A stretch of 64,000 nt of DNA from Cymbidium sinense (Eukaryota; Streptophyta; Magnoliopsida; Asparagales; Orchidaceae): the NCBI GenBank assembly GCA_021442155.1, contig CM038216.1, positions 90,259,666-90,323,665 of the forward strand. The letters run 5' to 3'. A model generated the notes under the pieces. It was not told the origin of the DNA. It worked only from the letters and a program-made list of their open reading frames with translations, and did not search any database. Shown here piece after piece: positions 11,525-23,292 of this stretch (positions are counted from its first letter, which is position 1; the number at the start of each line of letters is the position of its first letter). A program made the position numbers and the translations under genes.

Positions 11525-12301
11525 TCAAGGGGCTTTCCAATTCTTATCTACAACATCAAAGAAATCAATATGCTGAATCCACATGTTCTGAAATCTAAAA
11601 GGAGAGCAGTTTTTAAATATATTAGAATTATTTTTAACAGAAACTAGAAGAGGAGCATGATAAGACAAGGTTATGCTTAAGTGATCAACAGAAGTAGTAG
11701 GCCATTGGGTAATTCGATGGGTATTAAAAAGAATCTTGTCCAACCTTTTCCAAAGTCTAGAGTTTTCCCAAGTGTAGTTAGAGCCCTTAAAGCCAATATC
11801 AACCAAACTATAACCAAGGATCATATTGGAAAATTCTTCCATGGAATGAATATTGAGAGAGCAGCCACCACTCCGTTAAGAAGAAAATAAAATAGTGTTG
11901 AAATCACTCCCTATAAACTAAGGTTTGTTGATCGAGATAGCAATGTTCTTCAAATTATCCCAAAGGAGATTACGGCCATATCTATAGTAAGAAGCATAAA
12001 CAAAGAAGCCTAAAACACAATAGTCACCATAAGAGATTTGAGCATTAACATGTTGTTGAAAATCATCAATAATAGAAACCTCAATAAAATTATTCTAAAA
12101 ACACCAAATCTTATTACTAATATTAGAATAAAATTTATTAAATCCGATCATTCTAGCAACATGGCTAATTCTATTAGCATGAATGAGAGGTTCCAAAATA
12201 ATGAGTAAAGAAAATTTAGGAATGCGATAAAGATTTTTAATATGATTACAAATAGATAGGGTACTAATGTCTCTAACATTCAAAATAAGAAAATTAAACA
12301 T
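11525..12301 (-). pseudogene. LINE-C endonuclease domain, broken
   Basis: ORF2 starts at the Met at 12,301 with FNFLILNVRDISTLS (family form WNVRG) and continues to LLIILEPLI, which retains the catalytic Glu. The C-terminal half is open at 11,525-11,842: LVDIGFKGSNYTW, then WKRLDKILFN, then HLSITLSYHAPLLV. Here the Ser-Asp-His triplet of APE-like nucleases reads Ser-Tyr-His, so an essential Asp has been replaced. The middle, at 11,850-12,090, is frameshifted. Confidence 0.85.
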
Positions 12302-12330
12302 AATGAAAACAAAAAAGGGGTAAACAAAGG

Positions 12331-13815
12331 TTAATTGAGAAATGAGTGAGAGCGAGTAGTAGATATAGATTTTTTGGATAGTTTAGGAGGGTAATTTTTA
12401 ATACTTTTATTTTTCTTTTTAGCATCATAAGTTTGAAAACAATTTTCTTTTTCCCTAGAATCATCATACAAGTAAGATTTAGTAACATCGGTCACCAATT
12501 TAGGAGAGTTCTCTAAGTATTTAGAGAGAAGTTCACCCTCTAATAAATACAAATTTAGTTGAAAAGTAGGATTAACATTAATATCAAGATTATAAATGAG
12601 AGACGGTGACAACTTAGAACCATTTAAAGCACAAACAGTTAAATATGGATTAGAATCATTTTCAGCCTGATCGACATCGTTTAAATCTTCATTGGAATTT
12701 TCATTTTTGTCGATCAAAGCCGGCATAGAAGCAAGGATAGAATCAAAGGAAACATAATCATCATCCAATAACTTAGAAAAATTATTATTTTCTGTATTCA
12801 AAATATTCAATTTTAAAGAAGTGGAAAGAGGAAGTTCATCCTTCCCATTCTGAAAATCAGTCGAACCCTAGCAACCGTAGGATCCAAAACCTGTTCAGTA
12901 GGGATAATCCAGAACTTCATGCAATTAACCTCAATAGTAGCTTTCATGCCATTCTTAGGATCCAAGGCTGATTTTTTAATATATGTGGGGATCAGCTTTT
13001 TACTCAGAACTAGATTTTCCTTGAGAGGATTTTTATTTTTATAATGAGGCTGGAGAATAAAGCAATCCAAGTTATTATGACCATAAATTTTACAGTGAGA
13101 AAAAAACTGGAAGATTCTCCAATTCAACCTTTTGCGAATAGCCATATTTTTCAAAGCCAATCCAAATTTCCTTAGGGTATTTTTTAGTTATGTCTAATTC
13201 CATTAGAATTGAAGAGATGGCGGATAAACTAGGTCGCTTGGTCGAGTTTCAAAGGCTGACCAAAAAGAGCCCCAACAATAAAAAGCACATGATGTGAAAC
13301 AAAATAAATGCACATATTAGGAAGATTTAACCATACGGGGAAAATAGGAGATTCCTCCTGAATGTGAAAAAGGGGAGACAACTTCAATAAGCGCATTTGA
13401 TAATTAAGAATAAAGTAAGAACGAAGCACAAAAACTCTAGAATAATCCAAATCATTAGAAAGTTGAATCATAATATGTCTGAGGGTCAATAAGGCCAATT
13501 GAGAAAACACCCATAAGATTAAGATTATGAAAAAAAGGTGCAGATCTTATCCAAATTCTGGTGATGCAAAGCAAATTTTTTGATGAGAGAGAATTCAAAT
13601 GGTTTTGCCAACATTTCAACATCCATATCAGAACACCTTACGGCCGACAAACCATGAACAAAAGTCGAGATGAGATTAACCGATGCAATAAATGAAGAAG
13701 CCTTACCATAGAACACATCCTTAATTTATTTGGTCGAGTTTGTAGCATTAGTGCCGCCAACCCCCGAAATGTTGGATGCCCTAGTTGAAGCATCCAAAAT
13801 TTGAGGTGGAACCAT
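12331..13815 (-). pseudogene. LINE-C ORF1 (DUF4283/CCHC type), broken
   Basis: The likely start is the Met at 13,815 (MVPPQILDASTRASNISGVG). A block at 13,525-13,716 (FYGKASSFIASVNL, then RCSDMDVEMLAKPF) aligns with LINE-D ORF1. A DUF4283-type stretch (LSNDLDYSRVFVLRSYFI) lies at 13,229-13,510. The zinc knuckle near 13,080-13,110 reads FFSHCKIYGHNNLDC, so the first Cys of the CX2CX4HX4C motif has become Phe. The tail (12,331-12,810) is acidic and Asn/Ser-rich and ends about 30 bases before ORF2. Frameshifts separate the blocks. Confidence 0.8.
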
Positions 13816-14012
13816 AGGAAATGAACTCACCACAATAACTAGGATTAAAGATGAAGCATTATGTAATCGGCTAGGTGCTGATCAACCTTTGGAATCGGAC
13901 GAACTAAAGCCAAAATAGCAGAGATCCACAGTCAGGGGCGTGCCACCAAGAGGAAACAAAATTGCCAGAGAGAAGAGAGCGCTCAGGCCGAGGGGGAGGA
14001 GGGTTATTTTTG

Positions 14013-14468
14013 GGTTTAGGTTTAGTGGGTTTGGTTTGGGTTTAGTTTTAGGTTTACATAGTTTAGTTCATTTTATTTTATTTATTTAGTTTACTTTTAC
14101 TTTAGGTTTTATTTAGTTTATTTTTTAATTTAGTTTATTTAGTATATTTAATTTAGTTTAGTTTAGTTTATTTTTTATTAATTTTTATTTATTATTTATT
14201 TTAGGTTAAGTTTTTGTTTATTTGTTTTAGTTTATTTCAGGTTTTTTATTTACTTTAGTTTATTATTAGTTTAATTTAGGTTTATTTTATTTTAGTTTAT
14301 TTAGTTTATTTAGTCTAGTTTAGGGTTGCAGGATGGTTTAGGGTTTAAGGTTTAGGGTCAGTTTAGGGTTTAGGGTTTATGTTAGTTTAGGGTTTAGGGT
14401 TTAGGATTTAGGGTTTAGGGTTAAGGTTCTTAGGGCTTAGGGTTTATTTTAGGTTTAGGGGTTTTGTT
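14013..14468 (+). repeat. Degenerate satellite and TTTAGGG run
   Basis: About 0.3 kb of C-poor satellite text, resembling 196-520 downstream of LINE-A, then a TTTAGGG run from about 14,330. No gene is visible. Confidence 0.78.
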
Positions 14469-15242
14469 TAAATTATGTAAACTGCTAGGTTTAGGTTTAT
14501 TTAATTTATTTTTTATTTATTTTAGTTTATTTTATTTTATATTTTTATTTAGGTTTTTTTTAGTTTATTTTTAAGGTTTAAATTTAGGTTTATGTTTATT
14601 TTTAAGATTATTTTTATTTTTATTTTATTTTTAAGGTTTATGTTTTATTTTTTATTTTTAGGTTTATGTTTAGGTATTTATTTTATTTTTTTAGGTTAAT
14701 TTTTAGTTTTTATTTTACGTTTATTTTTTTGCTAAATTTTAAAGTTTGGATTTATTTTTGTTTAAGTTTTTTATACCTAGTTTAGTGTTTAAGTTTAGTT
14801 TATTTTAGGTTTAGATTAAGGTTTTATTTATTTTAGTTTATGTTTAGGTTTATTTTGTTTTGTTTATTTTAGGTTTAGTCTTTTTTAGTTTAGGGTTTAA
14901 TTTTTTATTAATTATTTATTCTTAGGTTTATTTTGTAGATTTGGATTTTTAAATAGTTTTTATTTTATTTTATTTTAGGTATATTTTATTTTTATTTTAC
15001 ATTTAGTTTTTATTTTATTTAGGTTTTTTAGTTTTAGGTTTATTTAATTTTTAAGTTTAACTTAAGTTTATATTTATTATATTTTAATTTAGTTTTTATT
15101 TTTTTTTAAAATGTTTTTTAGATTTAGCTTTAGGTTTAGGTTTAGGTTTTTATTTTATTTTTTTATTTAGGTTTTAGTTTATTTATTTATTTTATTTTTA
15201 GGTTTTATTTAGTTTAAGTTTAGGTTTCAAGGATTTTAGGGT
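14469..15242 (+). repeat. C-poor 0.8-kb satellite monomer
   Basis: Anchor form TTATGTAAACTGCTAGG at about 14,472-14,488. The body has the same block order as other monomers and ends near 'ggtttcaaggattttaggg' before a TTTAGGG run. Length is about 0.77 kb. Confidence 0.75.
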
Positions 15243-16029
15243 TTAGGGTTTAGGGTTTTGGATTTAGGGTTTGGGGATTATGGTTTAGGGTTTAGGGTTG
15301 TAGGTTAGAGGTTCAAGGTTTATGGTTTAGGGTTTAAGGTTTAGTGTTCACGATTTTAGGGTTTAGGGTTTAGGGTTTAGGGTTAGTTTTAAGGTTAATG
15401 GATTGGGGTTAGGGTTTTTTTATTTTTTTTTATTTTTTGATTAATTTTTTATTTTTTAATATTAGGTAAACTAATATGTTTAGGTTTATTTATTTTATTT
15501 ATTTATTTATTTTAGTTTATTTTTTATTTAGGTTTATTTGTATTTTGATTTAATTTATTTTATTTATTTTAAGTTTATTTATTTTAGTTTAGGTTTTATA
15601 TTTTAGTTATTTTTTAGGGTTTGTTTTTCTAGGTTTAGTTTTAATTATTTTATTTTATTTTAGTTTTTATTTTTTTATTTTATTTTCTTTTTAGGTTTAG
15701 GTTTATTGTTTAAGTTTTAGTTTAAGGTTTTATTTTATTTTATTTTGGTTTAGGTCCTTTTATTTATTTTATTTTTAAATTTTATTTAGTTTATGTTTAA
15801 GTTTTTAGCTTTTTAGGGCTTAATATTTATGGTTTAGGATTAGTTAAGTGTTTTAGGTTTACAGATTAGGGTTGGGGGTTTAGGGTTTAGGGTTTAGGGT
15901 TTAAGGTTTCAGTTTTAGGGTTTAGGGTTTAGGGTTTACGGTTTTAGGGTTTAGGGTTTAGGGTTTAGGGTTTAGAGTTTAGTTTTAGGTTTAGGGTTCA
16001 AGTTTTAGATTAGGGTTTTTGGTTTTGGT
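15243..16029 (+). repeat. TTTAGGG runs around a short satellite monomer
   Basis: TTTAGGG run, then an internally deleted monomer with anchor TTAGGTAAACTAATATG (15,462-15,478) and end motif TTTTTAGCTTTTTAGGG (15,802-15,818), then a second TTTAGGG run. The monomer is only about 0.36 kb, so roughly half its body is missing. Confidence 0.75.
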
Positions 16030-16461
16030 TTTTTTAATAGAGAACAAATTCAGATTAAACATTTCTTCTTTTCGATTTCATCAACCAAGTAACCCACCAA
16101 GTTTTTTTAAGACACTGGCGATATATAGATAGAAAATTTGTATAGAAAATAACTAGAATTGTCTAATATAAAGACAATTCCAAGCAACATATCGAATTAA
16201 TTTCACTTTCTTGGTTCCCATCAGAACCACCCTAGCCACTCTAGTAGTAGGATCCACCATCACTTTCTCCCTTCTCCGCCACAATGGCTATAACCTTCGT
16301 TACTCTTCCCGCCTCTATAACCACCACTAATCTGACCACCACCTCTAGATCCCCCACCACCACTATGAAATTCACCACCTCGGGCTTTACCTCCACCGCC
16401 ATATCTAGGCTGAGCCAAGTTGATGGTGATGTTCTTGCCATCAAGGTTCTGCCCATTTGTA
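16030..16461 (-). pseudogene. GRP tail copy 2
   Basis: Minus-strand frame: GQNLDGKNITINLAQPRYGG, followed by an uninterrupted Gly-rich run with GGGG, SRGGGQ and GGYRGG blocks, to a stop after GGEGRK near 16,240. This is the last RRM strand plus most of the Gly-rich domain of a plant GRP. The 3' UTR ends at a seven-base A-run (T-run on + near 16,029-16,035). The sequence starts at NGQ as in the other copies. The Val/Arg-rich and Thr-rich ORFs overlapping it are other-frame readings. Confidence 0.88.
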
Positions 16462-17209
16462 GGTTATAGGTATAACTTTAGGTTTAATAAGTTATAATGT
16501 TTGTGTTTATTTTTAATTTATTTAGTTACTTTAGGTTTATGTTTAGGGTTTGGGGTTTAGAGTTTTGACTTAGGTTTATTAAGTTTTAGGGATAAGGTTT
16601 ATTTTTTAAGTTATTTAGTTACTTTAGGTTTAGGTTTAACATTTGGAGTTTAGGGTTTAGGGTTAGGGTTTAGGGATTAGGATTTTGGGTTTAGGGTTTT
16701 AAGATTTATGCTTTTAAGGTTTAGTGTTTAGGGTTTAGGGTTTAGAATTTTTAGGATTTAAGGTTTAGGGTTTAGGGAATAGGGTTTAGGGTTTAAGGTT
16801 TCAGGGTTTAGGTTTAATTTATTTTAGGTTTAATTTAGGTTTGATTTAGTTTAGGGTATAGGAGTTTAGCTTTAGTTTTAGGTAGGTTTAGTTTATTTAG
16901 TTTAATTCTGATTAGGTTTAAGGTTTAGTTTAGGTTTATAGTTTATAGTTTAGGTTTATAGGTTTTAGGTTTAAGTTTATTATTTTAGTTTAGGTTTCTG
17001 ATTTAAGTTTAGATTTATAGTTTAAATTTTAGGTTTAGGTTTTAAGTTTAGTTTAGGGTTTAGGTTTTTGGTTTAGTTAGTTTAGGTTTATTTAGGTTAG
17101 GTTTAAGGTTTAGGTTTAGTTAGGTTTAGGGTTTAGGGTTTAGAGTTTAGGATTTAGGGTTTAGGATTTAGGGTTTAATGCTTTTAAGGTTTAGGGTTTA
17201 GGTTTTTTT
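16462..17209 (+). repeat. TTTAGGG variants
   Basis: Mixed TTTAGGG and TTTAGGTTTA text, partly as TTTAGG-TTTATAG variants (16,800-17,110). No gene is visible. Confidence 0.85.
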
Positions 17210-18552
17210 ATTAAGTAAACCGATAGGTTTAGGTTTATTTACTTTATTTTTTATTTATTTTATTTTGTTTTATTTTTATATTTTTATATTTTTATTTTTA
17301 TTTAGTTTAGCTTATTTATTTTAGGTTTATTTATTTTAGTGTAGGTTTTATTTTATTTTATTTAGTTTAAGTTTAGGTTTAGGTTTAGTTTATTTTTGGT
17401 TTAGGTTTTAGGTTTAGGTTTTATTTATTTTATTTTAAATTATTTTAGTTTAGGTTTAGGTTTATTTTATTTTGTTTATTTTAGTTTTATTTTAGGTTTA
17501 GGTTTTTTTTTAGTTTAGGGTTTAGGTGTTTTTTTTATTTTTATTTTTAGGCTTTATTTTTAGGTTCATTTTTTAGGTTAAAATTCTTATTTAGTTTTTA
17601 TTTTATTTTATCTTAAGTTTAATTATTTTTATTTTAAGTTTAGTTTTTATTTTAATTAAGTTTTTTATTTTTAGGTTTCTTTTATTTTCTTAGTTTAGTT
17701 TAGGTTTTTATTTATTTTATTTTAGTTTAGTTTTTTATTTTTTATTTTATTTTATTTTTATCTTTAGGTTTAAGTTTTAGTTTAGGCTTAAATTTTATTT
17801 TATTATTTAGGTTTAGGTTTCCAGGTTTAGGGTTTAGGGTTTATGGTTTAAGGTTTTAGGGTTTAGGGTTTAGGGTTTGGGGTTTTTGGTTTAGGTTTTA
17901 GGTTTAGGGTTTAGGTTTTAGTTTAGAGTTTGGGGTTTAGGGTTTTGTGATTAAGGTTTAATTTTAGGAGAGTTTACAGTTTAGGATTTAGGGTTTAGGG
18001 TTTAGAGTTTATGGTTTATGGTTTAAGGATTTAGGGTTTAGGGTTTAGGGTTTAGGGTTTAGGGTTTAGGGTTAGTTTTAGGGTTTAGGTTTTGGTTATT
18101 ATTTTTAGATTTTGTGTTTATTTTTTAGGTTTTGTTTTTATTTAGTTTTAATTTTATTTTATTTTTTCTTTAGGTTTAATTTTTATTTTAGTAATGTTTT
18201 TTAATTTTTAGTTTAGTTTAGGTTCTTATTTATTTTATTTTAGTTCATTTCTTTTTATTATTATTTTTTTTAGGTTTAGGTTTAGGTTTAGGTTTTAGTT
18301 TTATTTTATTTTATTATTTTATTTTGGTTTAGGTTTTTTTAGTTATTTATTCGTGGGTTTTATTTAGTGTAGGTTTAGGCTTTTAGCTATTTATGGTTTA
18401 GGGTTTAGGGTTTTAGGTTTCGGGTTAATTTAGGGTTTAGGGTTTCAGGTTTAGGGTTTGGTATTTAGGGTTTTGGGTTTAGGGTTTAAGGTTTAGAATT
18501 TAGGGTTTAGGTTTTATGGTTTAGGGTTGTTTATGATTTAAGATTTGTTTTT
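17210..18552 (+). repeat. Satellite monomer, TTTAGGG run and partial monomer
   Basis: Anchor TTAAGTAAACCGATAGG at 17,211-17,227. The monomer body runs to about 17,830, then TTTAGGG to about 18,090. A partial monomer follows, ending at TTTTAGCTATTTATGG (about 18,380-18,395), then TTTAGGG up to the 3' end of the next LINE fragment. Confidence 0.75.
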
Positions 18553-20142
18553 TAGGAAAGTTAGGATTTATTATTATAAAAGGAAAAGATACAATGTCCT
18601 TAAAAGGGCTAAAGCTCTAAAATTCTGCTGCTCTCAGAGCAATATGAAACCTAAAGAGCTAAACCCCTGTCTAAGTACATTAGTAAAAGTAAAAGCAAAT
18701 ACAACAACTAAAAGTATAAGAGAAAAAAGACACAAAGTAATACTAAAACAAATCTAAAAAATAAAAAGGATGAGTCGAAGCGTTCATGATTCCTTTGAGA
18801 AAGCAAGATAAGAAAGATCGACAACAACAACACTTGGGTTGACTGAGCAACGACCATTCCATTTGTAAAGTTCCAACTTGTAAAAGAAATTTGCAAAATG
18901 CTGCAAAGGCAAAAGTCATAGCTAAAAAGGATAAGGATAAAGAGAGGAAAAGGAGAGAGAGCTGAGAAAGAGTAGGCCTAGGCTTAGTTAGGATCCAATC
19001 AAGGGGCAAGAATACATATGAGCATCCAAACTTCATAAAGTTGGGTTACAATCATATGAAATGATAACAACTAGAGAGAAGAGGTGAGTAGCATCAAATC
19101 CATCATAGGAAGCATACTTGATACAAGCATACATCCAAGGCCAGTAGTTTATAGAGTTTAAGATCCTGCACCATTAAATAAAGAGAAATCGACTAACAAC
19201 TAGGTAAAAGGCAAACCACCATTCAAAAATAACAACAAACTACTCACAATAACCTAGAGAAAGGCTAGAAGAAATTCAGAACACCAACAATAGCCATTTT
19301 CCAAATAACCATCCAAGCTCCAAACTAGGGAAAACTAGAACCCCATCGAGCACCGGACCAATTAATAGAGAAACAATCAACAAAGGAAAAAAAATTAACC
19401 AACCAAGATTCCAAGGACAACTAAAGTCCTCCAACCAAACCGACAGTAAAATAATATAAGGCAATCATCATAGAATAGCCCATCATAAGTAACCAATAAA
19501 AGAAGCATCCCCAACAACCAAGGAAAAGTAGAAAACCAATAAAGCACCACACAACATGAGGTCCAAAAGAAGCACAACTACCATAGAAAGTCCACAACAT
19601 CAGCTAGCTAGGAAAATGGCTATTATTTAATGGTGCTTTGTTCATTTTCTACTAAGAATAGCCAAACAAGAAGCATAATAACAACATAAAATGTGTTGCA
19701 AACAATTCACCCAACAGCGGTTAATCCCAAGATAATAAGTAAACAAAAAACCAAGGCGAAGAAGGATCCAACAACAAACAATAAGGAACTTGGAGGCAAC
19801 CCCCATAAAAGCAGCCATGAAATTCTACAAAAGAAGGCCCAAAAATGGAACAACCAGTAATAGTTCCCATTAGGAAGGCCACCCATCCAACCATGAAATA
19901 CCAAAAGAAAGTTATTTGAGTTCAAGAGGAGAGCTAATAAACCAATCGGTGTAGAAAATTGAATAAAGTTAGAGCAGAAACCATCTCATCCACAAGAGTA
20001 ATAAGGTAGAAGATAAACCACCAGCCAAAAAAATAGACAACCCAGGAAAAATAGGAACCACCATGGAGCAAGCACTAGGCCAAACCAAAAGTAAGAGATC
20101 AGAAACAAAACATAGCTAAAGTTAAAAAGTCAAAATAAATTT
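18553..20142 (-). mobile_element. LINE 3'-UTR fragment F1
   Basis: Non-coding LINE 3' sequence similar to the 3' UTR of LINE-D (compare 18,990-19,190 with 36,300-36,500, sharing 'acatatgagcatccaaacttc'). In sense it ends '...ttctaactttcctaaaaaa' and then meets telomere-like repeat. The 5' break near 20,142 follows 'gtcaaaataaattta', close to the break point of F3 and F4. The hydrophobic ORFs read here reflect the G/T-rich sense strand, not a protein. Confidence 0.82.
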
Positions 20143-20600
20143 ATGGTTTAGGATTTAGGGTTTAGGGTTTAGGGTTTAGGGTTTTGGTTTAGGGTTTAGG
20201 GTTTAGTGTTTAGGCTTTAAGGTTTAGGATTTTGAAGGTTTAGGATTTAGGGCTTAGGGTTTAGGGTTTAGGGTTTAGTGTTTATGATTGTAGGGTTTAT
20301 GGTTTAGGGTTGTAGGGGGGTTTATGGTTTAGGGTTTAAGGTTTAGGGCTTAGGGTTTATAGTTTTATGGTTTATGGTTTAGGGTTGTAAGGGGGTTTAG
20401 GGTTTAAGGTTAGTTTAGGGTTTAGGTTTTAGGTTAGTTTAGTATTTAGGGCTTAGGGTTTATGGGTTTTTAGGGCTTAAGATTTAAGGTTTAGGGTTTA
20501 GGTTTTAGGTTTTAGGTTTTTAAGGTTTAGGGTTTAAGGTTTAGGGTTTTTTAGGGTTTGGGGTTTATGGTTTATTTTAGGTTTAGGGTTTTCTTTTAAA
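20143..20600 (+). repeat. TTTAGGG run
   Basis: TTTAGGG heptamers with variants, including two near-copies of 'gtagggggtttagggtt' (about 20,310 and 20,387) that suggest local duplication. No gene is visible. Confidence 0.88.
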
Positions 20601-21400
20601 AAATTAAGTAAACTAGTAGGTTTAGGTTTGTTTAGTATATTTAGTTTATTTTTAATTTATTTTAGTTCATTTTATTTTTTATTTTATTTAGGTTTATTTT
20701 ATTTATTTAGTTTAGTTTATTTATTTTAGGTTTATTTATTTTAGTTTAGGTTTTTTATTTTAGTTTATTTTTTAAGTTTAGGTTTAGGTTTATGTTTTTT
20801 TAGCTTAGTTTTATTTTTATTTAATTTTTTGGTTTAGGTTTTTTTTAAGGTTTATGTTAAGTTTTAGTTTATTTTTTTAGGTTTAGGTTTTAGGTTTTTA
20901 TTTTAGGTTTATTTTTAGGTTTTATTTCTTAGTTTAGGTTTAAGTTTATTTTTAGTTTATTTTATTTTATTTAGTTTAGGGTTTAGGTTTAGTTCATTTT
21001 AGGTTAAGGTTTAGGTTTTATTTATTTTAGTTTAATTTATTTTAGTTTAGATTTAGGTTTATTTTACATTGTTTATTTTGGGTTTAGGTTTTATTTTTAA
21101 TTTAGGGTATAAGTTTTACTTTTATTTATTTTAAGTTTAATATTTAGGTTTTTTTAGGTTTTTTATTTAGTTTTTATCTAATTTTATTTTTTTAGACTTA
21201 TTTTATTATTATTTTACATATAATTTTTCATTTATTTAGGTTTTCTATTTTTAGGTTTATTTTTTTTTATTTTGTTTAGGTTTTTATTTATTTTATTTTA
21301 ATTTTGTTTTATTTTTTATTTTATTTTATTTTTAAGTTTAGTGTTTATGATTTAGGGTATAGGGTTTTAGGGTTTAGGGTTTAGTGTTAGGGATTTTTTT
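20601..21400 (+). repeat. C-poor 0.8-kb satellite monomer
   Basis: Anchor TTAAGTAAACTAGTAGG at 20,604-20,620, the consensus form. The usual block order follows. The end motif is missing and the monomer passes into a short TTTAGGG run at about 21,340. Confidence 0.8.
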
Positions 21401-21434
21401 ATTTTAAATTTTAATTTTATTTTATTTTATTTTT

Positions 21435-22205
21435 TAATTAAGTAAACTAGTAGGTTTAGGTTTATTTAATTTTTATTTATTTATTTAAGTTTATTTTATA
21501 TTTTATTTATATTTAGGTTTGTTTTTATTTTTATTTAGTTTTGTTTATTTATGTTAGGTTTATTTATTTTAGTTTAGGCTTTTTATTTTAGTTTATTTTT
21601 TAATTTTAGGTTTAAGTTTAGGTTTACTTTTTAGTATAGTATTATTTTCATTTTATTTTTTAGGTTTAGGTTTAGGTTTTTATATTATTTTTTTTGGGTT
21701 TAGGGTTTAAATTTTTATTTTAGTTTAATTTTTGGGTTTTATTTTTTAATTTAGGTTTAAATTTATTTTTAGTTTATTTTATTTTATTTAGTTTAGGTTT
21801 AGATTTACGTTTAGTTTATTTTAGGTTTTATTTATTTTAGTTTTGTTTGTTATAGTTTAGGTTTAGGTTTATTTTTATTTTAAGTTTAGGTTTTTTTTAG
21901 TTTAGGATTTATTTTATTTTTTTATTTTATGTTTATTTTTAGGTTTAGGTTTTCATTTATTTTATTTTGGGTTTATTTTTTATTTTAGGTTTAGTTTTAT
22001 TTTATTTAGGTTTTTATTTTTAGTTTAGCTTTGGTTTTATTTATTTTATTTTAGTTTAGTTTTTTTTTTTTTTTTGTTTTATTTTATTTTGGTTTAAGTT
22101 TAGTTTTATTTTATTTTATTTATTTTTTATTTTATTTTGGTTTAGGTTATTTATTTATTTTATTTTAGATTCTATTTAGTTTAGGTTTTGATCTTAGCTT
22201 TTAGT
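21435..22205 (+). repeat. C-poor 0.8-kb satellite monomer
   Basis: Anchor TTAAGTAAACTAGTAGG at 21,438-21,454 and an end motif variant 'gatcttagcttttag' near 22,190-22,204. Length is about 0.77 kb, directly downstream of the previous monomer. Confidence 0.8.
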
Positions 22206-22383
22206 TGGTTAATTTATTTGGGTTTAGGGTTTGGCATTTGGGGTTTAGGATTTAGTATTTAGGGATTAAAGTTTAGGATTTAAGGTTTATAGGTTTATGG
22301 TTTTAGGGATTAGGGTTTCAGGTTTATGGTTTAAGGTTTATGTTTTAGGTTTAGGGTTTAGGTTTTAGTTTAGGGTTTTTGGT
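22206..22383 (+). repeat. TTTAGGG run
   Basis: Short run of TTTAGGG variants between a satellite monomer and GRP tail copy 3. Confidence 0.85.
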
Positions 22384-22834
22384 TTTTTTTAATTGAAAAT
22401 AAATTCAGATTCCACATTTCTTCTTTTTTACTTCATCAACCAAGTAACACACCAAGTTTTCTAAGACATAAGTGACAACATAGATAAAAAATGAGCAGGC
22501 ACAGAGCAAATCAAAAACTCTAGGTAACTAGAACCGTCTTTATTGTAAAGACAGTTCCATAAGCAGTAAATTAGATCAATCGTTATTCATTTTCTCCAGT
22601 TCCTATTGGAACCACCGACCTTTCAGTGGGATCCACCATCATATCACGATCTCTCCCTCCATCACCACCATTGTAACCTCCATCCTCCTCCTACCATAAC
22701 CACCCCTCTTGACCACCTCCATATCCACCCACCTCGATCCCCACCACCACTATGATAATATAGCCTGCCTTTTCTCCACTAGATTTACTAACCACAGTTT
22801 GTGGTGTTGTTCCATCAAGGTTTGTCCATTCTTA
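22384..22834 (-). pseudogene. GRP tail copy 3
   Basis: Minus strand begins 'aagaatggacaaaccttgatgg' (NGQTL), then decays by indels. Gly codon runs and the 3' UTR (block 'caaccaagtaacacaccaag' on +) are clearly shared with the other copies. Breakpoints on both sides are the same as elsewhere: the NGQ codon at the 5' side and an A-run at the 3' side. Non-coding. Confidence 0.82.
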
Positions 22835-23292
22835 TGGTTTAGGTTTATTAGGTTTTAGGGTTTAGGTTTATTTTTTTAATTTGTTTAGTTACTTTAGGTT
22901 TAGGTTTAAGGTTCGGGGTTTAGGGTTTAAGGTTTAGGGTTAGGCTTTAGGGTTTAGGGTTTAAGGTTATATGTTTTATGCTTTTTGGGTTTAGGGTTTA
23001 GGGTTAAGGTTTAAGATTTAGGGTTTAGGGTTTAGTTTTTAAGCTTTAGGGTTTATGGTTTTTAGGGTTTAGTTTTTGAGGTTTAGGGTTTAGGGTTTTG
23101 GGGTTTAGGGTTTTGGTTTAGGGTTTAAAGTTTAGGGTTTAGGGTTTACTATTTATGATTTAGAGTCTATGGTTTAGGGTTTAGGGTTTAGGGTTTAGAG
23201 TTTAGGGTTATAGGGTTATAGGGGCGTTTAATGTTTAGCGTTTAAGGTTTAGGGTTAGTTTAAGGTTTAGAGTTTAGGGTTTATGGTTTTAA
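22835..23292 (+). repeat. TTTAGGG run
   Basis: TTTAGGG heptamers with variants, broken at about 23,290 by an unrelated insert. Confidence 0.88.

Larger units (their letters stand above)
11229..14012 (-). mobile_element. LINE-C: 3'-deleted LINE (5' leader, ORF1, endonuclease)
   Basis: This copy matches LINE-D from about 41,270 to the 5' end but lacks reverse transcriptase, RNase H and 3' UTR. It keeps a pyrimidine-rich 5' leader, ORF1 and the endonuclease. The low-coordinate end breaks inside the linker after the endonuclease, at a TTTTAG that occurs both in the LINE (compare 41,263-41,275) and in the satellite. Loss of the 3' end is not the usual LINE truncation, which removes the 5' end. 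A secondary deletion or a microhomology-mediated join is therefore likely. Confidence 0.85.

Noticed and set aside
16241..16469. Overlapping Val/Arg-rich and Thr-rich ORFs (also at 46,321-46,624 and 63,207-63,515)
   Set aside because: They are wrong-frame and opposite-strand readings of the Gly-rich GRP tail; the true frame shows NLDGKNIT and NWRN motifs.
18708..19925. Hydrophobic 60-100 codon ORFs in LINE 3'-UTR fragments (also 25,270-26,105; 33,385-33,681; 36,310-37,296; 49,434-51,374)
   Set aside because: G/T-rich sense strands give Phe/Leu/Val/Trp-rich readings by composition; frames are not shared between the aligned copies.
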